From the NCBI GenBank assembly GCA_964521525.1, contig CAZFTD010000205.1, positions 1 through 5,536 of the forward strand: a DNA stretch of 5,536 nucleotides, in the 5' to 3' direction. Origin of the DNA: CALEUX01 sp964521525 (GTDB lineage Bacteria; Bacteroidota; Bacteroidia; Bacteroidales; Marinilabiliaceae). Below, piece by piece: positions 1 to 4,537 of this stretch. Below the pieces are notes generated by a model. It was not told the origin of the DNA. It made no database searches and was given only the letters and a program-made list of their open reading frames with translations. The first letter of the stretch is position 1, and every line of letters begins with the position of its first letter. Position numbers and translations under genes: made by a program.

Positions 1-427
1 CATCGCTGAAAAAACCCATGGGTAATTTGATTATTTTCTGATAAATCTGATGACGCAAATCACGTACAACACCATTGCGCACACCAACACTTGTGTAGGA
101 AGCCAAATAAGCTGCCCCCACTTTCAGAAAAGTACCAATCACCAGAAATACACCAACAAAAAGCAACGACCAGCCAGGCCCATAATTGGTTTTGAGCAAG
201 GTTATATAATAATATAAATTGTTCTTAATAGCCGAAAATTCAAAACTCCATGGAAGAAGTTCGAACACTTCACTATCCTGCATTAAGATGATTTCCAGCA
301 TCGGAACCATTAATGCCACTGAAAAAACGGCAAATAGAGCCGATAATAAATTGAACAAGAAATTGAGCAATAATAACCGTTTGTAAGGAGGTAAATATCG
401 AATAGCAATCTTAAAAAAATCCCTCAT
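1..427 (-). CDS. ABC exporter (MsbA-type, fused permease/ATPase), N-terminal part only
   Basis: This gene reads leftward and is cut by the window edge, so only its first 142 codons are present. The protein starts MRDFFKIAIRYLPPYKRLL, the cytoplasmic elbow helix typical of Bacteroidota type-IV ABC exporters. A first membrane helix follows at about residues 20-46, then a loop at about 48-85 that should face the periplasm, and a second helix at about 86-110. The stretch near 113-142 (GVRNGVVRDLRHQIYQKI, then LPMGFF) matches the conserved start of the first intracellular loop, where 'vRdlR..iy..ll.lp..ff' is the family pattern. The ATPase domain lies outside the window. Such proteins are homodimeric flippases or exporters of lipids (MsbA, lipid A core) or drugs, and the substrate cannot be told from this part. 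The start is the only ATG in frame near the head of the ORF and has no Shine-Dalgarno sequence. It lies 40 bases after purB on the same strand, so co-transcription is likely. Confidence 0.85.
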   Translation of the reverse strand, partial: MRDFFKIAIRYLPPYKRLLLLNFLFNLLSALFAVFSVALMVPMLEIILMQDSEVFELLPWSFEFSAIKNNLYYYITLLKTNYGPGWSLLFVGVFLVIGTFLKVGAAYLASYTSVGVRNGVVRDLRHQIYQKIIKLPMGFFSD

Positions 428-437
428 TATGAATAAT

Positions 438-460
438 ATTTGTTATTAATAAGTACAAAT
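438..460. repeat. Short inverted repeat between purB and the ABC exporter gene
   Basis: ATTTGT (438-443) and ACAAAT (455-460) are inverted copies. Between them is a perfect 10-base palindrome, TTATTAATAA (443-452). It sits in the 40-base gap between the purB stop and the exporter start. It is all A/T apart from single G/C bases and has no T-run, so it is not a convincing intrinsic terminator. It could be a weak operator or simply low-complexity AT-rich DNA. Confidence 0.25.
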
Positions 461-467
461 AATTGAA

Positions 468-1823
468 TTAAAACAGATTAACCCCTGTATAGGTGTGAGG
501 TGTAACCAATCTTAATTCATCTTTAATGTGTTCAGGAACATCTAAACCATCAATGAATAATGCTATAGTTTTGGCGTTAATTCCGGTATTGGTGCGGGTT
601 AGTTCTTTCAAGGCTTCGTAAGGATTGGGATACCCTTCGCGACGCAGAATGGTTTGAATGCCTTCGGCAACAACGGCCCAATTAAGTTCCAGATCGTGTA
701 TAATGGCTTTCTCATTCAATAACAATTTTTTTAAGCCATTTTGAACCGATTTAATTGCCAGAATTGAGTGAGCCAAAGGCACACCAATATTGCGCAAAAC
801 CGTGCTGTCGGTAAGGTCGCGTTGCAGGCGCGACACTGGTAATTTGGCCGAAAGATGCTCAAACAAAGCATTGGCTACTCCCAAATTACCTTCAGCATTT
901 TCAAAATCGATTGGGTTCACTTTATGTGGCATGGCACTTGAACCAACTTCTCCCTTTTTAATTTTTTGCTTGAAATATTCCATCATAATATACGTCCAGA
1001 AATCTCTGGATAAATCAATGAGGATGGTATTTATGCGTTTAAAGTTATCAAATGAAGCAGCCAGATTGTCATAGTTGCTGATTTGAGTTGTAAACTGTTC
1101 GCGGTCGAGTTTGAGCACATCGTTTAAAAAACTATTGCCAAAAGCCACCCAATCAACTTCAGGATAAGCCACATAATGAGCATTGAAATTACCGGTGGCA
1201 CCACCAAATTTAGCTGAACAAGGAATACCTTTCAGCAAGGCCAACTGGCGGTTTAACCGCTCAACAAACACTTTAATTTCTTTTCCTAGTTTGGTGGGAG
1301 AAGCAGGTTGCCCATGGGTTTTTGCCAACATGGCCACATCGCGCCAATCATTGGCCAACTGATCTAACTGACCAATTAATTCTTCCAACAGGGGATAATA
1401 AATATCATGCACGGCATCGCGCAATGAAGCAGGTACCGCTGTGTTATTAATATCTTGCGAGGTTAATCCAAAATGCACAAATTCTTTTGCCTCTCCAAAT
1501 CCAAGTTTATCGAATTGCTCCTTTACAAAGTACTCAACCGCTTTAACATCATGATTGGTAACTGACTCAATGCTTTTAACCCGTTCAGCATCTTCGAGTT
1601 TAAACTCCCGGTAAATTTTCCTTAAATCATCAAACCGGTTTTTATCTACTGAACTTAACTGTTCCAGCGGAATTTGGCAAAGCGCAATAAAATACTCAAC
1701 CTCAACCATTACGCGGTAACGAATTAAAGCATACTCTGAAAAATAAAGCGCCAATCCGTCAACTTTGTTTCTATAACGTCCATCAATAGGTGAAATGGCA
1801 GTGAGCAATTGTATTTCAATCAT
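468..1823 (-). CDS. purB: Adenylosuccinate lyase (PurB)
   Basis: The gene encodes 451 residues, close to the 456 of E. coli PurB, and is complete. The enzyme is a cytosolic homotetramer of the fumarase/aspartase superfamily. It removes fumarate from SAICAR to give AICAR in purine synthesis, and from adenylosuccinate to give AMP. The N-terminus (LTAISPIDGRY at 7-17) is typical of the E. coli-type branch. NHDVKAVEY (90-98) and TSQDINNTA (121-129) line the substrate site. THGQPASPT (169-177) carries the likely catalytic acid His170. The superfamily signature GSSAMPHKVNP (294-304) carries the likely catalytic base Ser295, with DFENAEGN following. All key residues are present and nothing is truncated. 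The start at 1823 is supported by a -7 promoter element only 20 bases upstream, which leaves little room for a longer protein. There is no Shine-Dalgarno sequence, as is usual in Bacteroidota. The ABC exporter gene follows after 40 bases. Confidence 0.97.
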   Translation of the reverse strand: MIEIQLLTAISPIDGRYRNKVDGLALYFSEYALIRYRVMVEVEYFIALCQIPLEQLSSVDKNRFDDLRKIYREFKLEDAERVKSIESVTNHDVKAVEYFVKEQFDKLGFGEAKEFVHFGLTSQDINNTAVPASLRDAVHDIYYPLLEELIGQLDQLANDWRDVAMLAKTHGQPASPTKLGKEIKVFVERLNRQLALLKGIPCSAKFGGATGNFNAHYVAYPEVDWVAFGNSFLNDVLKLDREQFTTQISNYDNLAASFDNFKRINTILIDLSRDFWTYIMMEYFKQKIKKGEVGSSAMPHKVNPIDFENAEGNLGVANALFEHLSAKLPVSRLQRDLTDSTVLRNIGVPLAHSILAIKSVQNGLKKLLLNEKAIIHDLELNWAVVAEGIQTILRREGYPNPYEALKELTRTNTGINAKTIALFIDGLDVPEHIKDELRLVTPHTYTGVNLF

Positions 1824-1843
1824 AATTATTTCAAATTAGGATG

Positions 1844-1851
1844 CAAAGTTA
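1844..1851 (-). promoter_or_regulatory. purB promoter, -7 element
   Basis: Read on the minus strand this is TAACTTTG, an exact match to the Bacteroidota -7 consensus TAnnTTTG. It ends 20 bases before the purB ATG, so transcription should begin near 1836-1839 with a leader of about 13-16 bases. No clear TTG is seen at the expected -33 spacing; only T-rich sequence is there. The call rests on the -7 match and its position. Confidence 0.6.
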
Positions 1852-1910
1852 CTAAAAAATAGCCGTTTTCATGTAAAAAGTAAAAACTTGGTTCAGGTTC
1901 TTTAATTCAA

Positions 1911-1940
1911 TTTATCGTTCACAACGTTTCATAACGTTTC
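1911..1940. repeat. Three 10-base-phased direct repeats in the divergent spacer
   Basis: Three adjacent decamers can be lined up: TTTATCGTTC (1911-1920), ACAACGTTTC (1921-1930) and ATAACGTTTC (1931-1940). The last two share AACGTTTC exactly, and the first is a weaker copy sharing the CGTT core. A 10-base period puts each copy on about the same face of the helix. They sit directly upstream of the nfeD -7 element, covering its -33 region, in the spacer shared with purB. A regulator binding here is possible but unproven. Confidence 0.4.
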
Positions 1941-1949
1941 AAAAATCGC

Positions 1950-1957
1950 TAATTTTG
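1950..1957 (+). promoter_or_regulatory. nfeD promoter, -7 element
   Basis: TAATTTTG matches the Bacteroidota -7 consensus TAnnTTTG at every fixed position. It ends 28 bases before the nfeD ATG, predicting a start of transcription near 1962-1965 and a leader of about 20-24 bases. There is no clean TTG at -33; that region is occupied by the phased AACGTTTC repeats. Confidence 0.6.
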
Positions 1958-1985
1958 ATATTATATAAATCACACATTTAATTGT

Positions 1986-3392
1986 ATGCGCAAACTGAGT
2001 ATCCTGTTACTGGCATTAATAACTCTGGCTTCAGCCAACACCGGAGATGAAATAGAAAAATCTAACCCTATCGTTTACAGGTTTCCTGTTTTCAGCGAGA
2101 TTAACAGTACCACCTGGGTTTACACCCAACGGGCCTTTGAAGAAGCTGAGCGTTTAAATGCCGATGTAATTATATTACATTTAAACACCTATGGTGGTAT
2201 GGTAATTTTTGCCGACTCAATACGCACCAAAATTCTAAACAGTAAAATTCCGGTTCATGTATTTATTGATAATAATGCTGCCAGTGCCGGAGCTTTGATA
2301 TCAATAGCCTGTAAAAAAATATTTATGCGCCCCGGAGCTAATATTGGAGCTGCAACTGTTGTAGACCAAACCGGTCAGGCAATGCCCGACAAACAACAAT
2401 CCTACATGCGTTCTACCATCAGAGCCACTGCAGAAGCACATGGGAAAGACACATCCATTGTAAAAGGCGATACCATAATAAAGTGGATAAGAGACCCTAA
2501 AATTGCTGAAGCTATGGTTGACGAAAGGGTTGAAATTCCAGGTCTTATTGAGTCAGGACAGGTATTAACTTTTACGGCTCAGGAAGCCCTTCAGCATGGC
2601 TATTGCGATGGTATTGCCAATTCTATGGATGAAGTCATACAACTACTTAATATTGAAGACCCCACCATTCTCTCATTTAGGCCTTCATTTTACGATTCCA
2701 TTAAAGGGTTCGTAACCAGTCCCATTCTAAGAGGATTGTTGATTTTAATTATTCTTGGAGGTCTATATTTCGAGATGCAAACCCCCGGAATTGGATTTCC
2801 GCTTGCCGCATCTGTTGCAGCCGCCATTCTATATTTTGCTCCGCTTTATATTGATGGTCTTGCCGAAAATTGGGAAATAATTCTTTTCATTATTGGCGTA
2901 ATTTTAATTGGTGTTGAGGTATTTGTTCTCCCCGGATTTGGCATTGCGGGTATTAGCGGAATTATCCTTGCCATAACAGGGCTAACGCTAAGCCTGGTTG
3001 AAAACGTAATATTTGATTTTTCAAGTGTTGACAGACACGTCTTGTTAACAGCTCTCCTCACTGTTGTTGGTGGCATGTTGACGGGCATTTTGCTTAGTAT
3101 ATATTTAGCCAACAAACTGATAGGGCAAACACAGGGCCCATTTGGAAGAATTGCTTTACATACTTCCCAACACACCGAAGATGGTTATATAAGTGTTGAT
3201 GCGCAATACAAAAATCAGATTGGTAAAACCGGGACTGCAGCTACAGTATTGCGTCCGTCAGGAAAAATAAGCATTGATGATGAACTCTTTGATGCAAGGT
3301 CCCTTGATGGTTTTATTAATAAAGACGAAAATGTTGACGTAATAAGTTTCAGTTCAGGACAACTCAATGTTAGAAAGAAGAATCATTCATAA
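1986..3392 (+). CDS. nfeD: Long-form NfeD membrane serine protease (ClpP-like domain, membrane helices, OB-fold tail)
   Basis: The 468-residue protein has the full long-NfeD layout. A signal peptide covers about residues 1-17, with likely cleavage after ASA. A ClpP/SppA-like serine protease domain spans about 28-225. It contains the NTYGG loop (67-71, equivalent to the family's N/D-T-P-G-G) and NNAASAGALIS (96-106) with probable nucleophile Ser100. Lys136, in PDKQQSYMR, is the likely general base, as in the Ser/Lys dyad of the archaeal homologue PH1510. Four to five membrane helices follow between about 247 and 374. The soluble tail at about 410-465 (GKTGTAATVLRPSGK, then DELFDARS and INKDENVDV) is the NfeD OB-fold domain. 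Family members act at the membrane with SPFH/flotillin proteins, and PH1510 cleaves a stomatin homologue. Here the next gene is not a floA-type flotillin. The start fits a -7 element 28 bases upstream, and the signal peptide begins directly at it. The physiological substrate is unknown. Confidence 0.92.
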   Translation: MRKLSILLLALITLASANTGDEIEKSNPIVYRFPVFSEINSTTWVYTQRAFEEAERLNADVIILHLNTYGGMVIFADSIRTKILNSKIPVHVFIDNNAASAGALISIACKKIFMRPGANIGAATVVDQTGQAMPDKQQSYMRSTIRATAEAHGKDTSIVKGDTIIKWIRDPKIAEAMVDERVEIPGLIESGQVLTFTAQEALQHGYCDGIANSMDEVIQLLNIEDPTILSFRPSFYDSIKGFVTSPILRGLLILIILGGLYFEMQTPGIGFPLAASVAAAILYFAPLYIDGLAENWEIILFIIGVILIGVEVFVLPGFGIAGISGIILAITGLTLSLVENVIFDFSSVDRHVLLTALLTVVGGMLTGILLSIYLANKLIGQTQGPFGRIALHTSQHTEDGYISVDAQYKNQIGKTGTAATVLRPSGKISIDDELFDARSLDGFINKDENVDVISFSSGQLNVRKKNHS

Positions 3393-3592
3393 AGCAGTAT
3401 TAGTGTCTGAATTTTAGAGCCAAATCAGTAATTAAAGTTGAAAATGTGTTAAATTTCATTATCATTTATGGTTATTTGACTAAAAAAGCAGATGCATCAA
3501 CTTCATATATCTTTATTTTTCAAACAAATAAACAAAAACTGTGTTTTGTAAAAAAAATAATTATCGGCGTTTTATAAAAATTCAAAATTTTG

Positions 3593-3600
3593 TAATTTTC
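3593..3600 (+). promoter_or_regulatory. Candidate -7 element for the 70-residue protein gene
   Basis: TAATTTTC matches TAnnTTTG at all but the last base, 44 bases before the ATG at 3645. A second imperfect candidate, TATTTTTT, lies at 3616-3623, with a TTTG at 3589-3592 that is 23 bases away, rather long. No intrinsic terminator is visible between the nfeD stop and here, so read-through from nfeD is also possible. The rest of the spacer 3393-3592 is AT-rich and shows no gene or RNA that I recognise. Confidence 0.3.
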
Positions 3601-3627
3601 ACGGCAAATTTCGACTATTTTTTAACT

Positions 3628-3636
3628 AAAGGAGGA
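3628..3636 (+). promoter_or_regulatory. Strong Shine-Dalgarno sequence before the 70-residue protein
   Basis: AAAGGAGGA contains a full AGGAGG at 3630-3635, nine bases before the ATG at 3645. It fixes the start codon. It is unusual because the other genes in this window, and most genes in Bacteroidota, start without a Shine-Dalgarno sequence. Confidence 0.85.
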
Positions 3637-3644
3637 ACAAAAAG

Positions 3645-3857
3645 ATGAAGTCAAAGAAGCTGCCCAAAAAGAATATTGGCGATTTTGTTTCCATGGATGA
3701 AGGAGCAAAAAAGTCAGGGGTAAAGCTAGTCAAACAGAAAAGATCCAAAAAACCATCCATTTATGACGAATTGGATGAAATGGACGATTATGAAATGAAT
3801 GATGATTTCGATAGATATCGAGACGAGGATCTGGATGACGAAGACGATCTGTATTGA
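3645..3857 (+). CDS. Small charge-segregated protein of unknown function (70 residues)
   Basis: I do not recognise a named family. The protein is divided by charge. Residues 1-40 hold 13 Lys/Arg and 3 acidic residues, with clusters KSKKLPKK and KQKRSKK. Residues 41-70 hold 18 Asp/Glu and 2 Arg, ending DEDDLY. It has no Cys, Trp, His, signal peptide or membrane helix, so it is probably cytoplasmic and largely disordered. The basic half could bind nucleic acid or ribosomes, with the acidic half masking it, but that is inference. The reading frame is believable as a gene because a perfect AGGAGG stands at proper spacing before the ATG and a clear terminator follows 25 bases after the stop. It is not bS21, the known SD-led small gene of this phylum, whose sequence is different. 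It is probably a single-gene transcript or the tail of the nfeD transcript. Confidence 0.8.
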   Translation: MKSKKLPKKNIGDFVSMDEGAKKSGVKLVKQKRSKKPSIYDELDEMDDYEMNDDFDRYRDEDLDDEDDLY

Positions 3858-3882
3858 TCCCTGAATAATGGATTAATTCTTT

Positions 3883-3913
3883 AAGCGGATTGTATTAATC
3901 CGCTTTTATTTTT
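3883..3913 (+). terminator. Intrinsic terminator after the 70-residue protein gene
   Basis: AAGCGGATT (3883-3891) and AATCCGCTT (3897-3905) form a perfect 9-base-pair stem with the 5-base loop GTATT, followed by a T-rich tail (TTATTTTT, 3906-3913). It lies 25 bases after the stop at 3857 and separates this gene from the metal-related pair downstream. Confidence 0.85.
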
Positions 3914-3962
3914 GATTTTATCAGGATATTAAGGTCTTGTTTTCTTATTTAGATAGCTTTTG

Positions 3963-3994
3963 TTTGGAAAATTACAGAGCTTTCTCTATTTTTG
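3963..3994 (+). promoter_or_regulatory. Bacteroidota promoter of the Cys/His-rich protein and TonB receptor unit
   Basis: TTTG at 3963-3966 (-33) and TATTTTTG at 3987-3994 (-7, exact TAnnTTTG) are separated by 20 bases, the expected spacing. This is the best promoter in the window. Transcription should start near 3998-4001, at or next to the ATG at 3999, giving a leaderless or nearly leaderless messenger RNA. Confidence 0.75.
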
Positions 3995-3998
3995 CCGC

Positions 3999-4481
3999 AT
4001 GAGTAACTTGAAAAACCAAATAACTGCATGGATTTTACTAGGATTTTTAATCCCGGGAATCATTGGTTTTGCTTTTATTCATCACCATTGCACAGGCTGC
4101 GAAAGTAACAAAACCGAAGCTTTGTTGGCAATAATACCACACGAACACGACCAAATTGATTGTTTTTGTCAGGAAGTTGAAACGAGTCATTGTGCTAAGG
4201 ATAACGAAAATAAATGCACCTGTCATAATCACGGGAGTTCCTCCCACGACCATTCCTGTAGTGTCGACTTTAAGCGATTTGACATCACAGGAACAGACTT
4301 TATCAGTTTAAAATCGTTACCCAGACCCGCTGTAATTAACAACTTTCTACTTACAGCTTTTGACATTTCACCATTAATTCACATTACAACTCAAAATCCT
4401 GTAACAGCCAAAAATTGCTTTACGGGTCCACCTTTAATACAAAACAATCTACCGGTACTAAATAGTGTTTTCAGATTATGA
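3999..4481 (+). CDS. Cys/His-rich membrane-anchored or secreted protein, probable metal binding
   Basis: The protein has 160 residues from the ATG at 3999. A TTG-started frame from 3960 is longer but would include the promoter, so I rejected it. Residues 9-27 form one hydrophobic segment, a signal peptide or anchor. Residues 28-87 then carry 8 Cys and 10 His: HHHCTGC (28-34), HEH (48-50), CFC (55-57), HC (64-65), CTCHNH (73-78) and HDHSC (83-87). This strongly suggests binding of a soft or transition metal outside the cytoplasm. The C-terminal half is poor in Cys and His and ends FTGPPLIQNN then VLNSVFRL. The layout (N-terminal H-H/Y-C, middle Cys pairs, late PP) resembles the small Bacteroidota proteins that NCBI calls 'HYC_CC_PP family', which I recall as often lying near TonB receptors. 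Here HHC replaces HYC, and family membership is not certain. A TonB receptor gene follows after 56 bases and is probably co-transcribed. Confidence 0.82.
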   Translation: MSNLKNQITAWILLGFLIPGIIGFAFIHHHCTGCESNKTEALLAIIPHEHDQIDCFCQEVETSHCAKDNENKCTCHNHGSSSHDHSCSVDFKRFDITGTDFISLKSLPRPAVINNFLLTAFDISPLIHITTQNPVTAKNCFTGPPLIQNNLPVLNSVFRL

Positions 4482-4537
4482 CACTTCAGTTTCCCTACTC
4501 AAAAGGAAATTGATTTGTCACGCATAAAATCTGAAAA

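Noticed and set aside
790..1074. 94-residue plus-strand reading frame
   Set aside because: It lies wholly inside purB on the opposite strand, has no family resemblance, promoter or ribosome site, and is a shadow of a well-supported enzyme gene.
2846..3175. 109-residue minus-strand reading frame
   Set aside because: It is antisense to the membrane and tail region of nfeD, has no signals of its own, and its composition is explained by the opposite strand.
3534..3551. ACAAAA / TTTTGT inverted arms followed by an A-run, considered as a terminator for nfeD
   Set aside because: The stem is only 6 weak pairs and is followed by A rather than T on the plus strand, so it would not act as an intrinsic terminator for nfeD.
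3583..3592. CAAAATTTTG palindrome considered as an operator or a terminator after nfeD
   Set aside because: Ten A/T-rich bases with no loop and no T-run; expected by chance in this AT-rich spacer.
3960..3998. Upstream TTG start adding 13 residues to the Cys/His-rich protein
   Set aside because: The extension covers a near-consensus -33/-7 promoter, and the ATG at 3999 directly begins a good signal or anchor segment.
4047..4253. 68-residue minus-strand reading frame with a hydrophobic stretch
   Set aside because: It is antisense to the Cys/His-rich gene. The hydrophobic stretch is the mirror of that sequence, and no promoter was seen for it.
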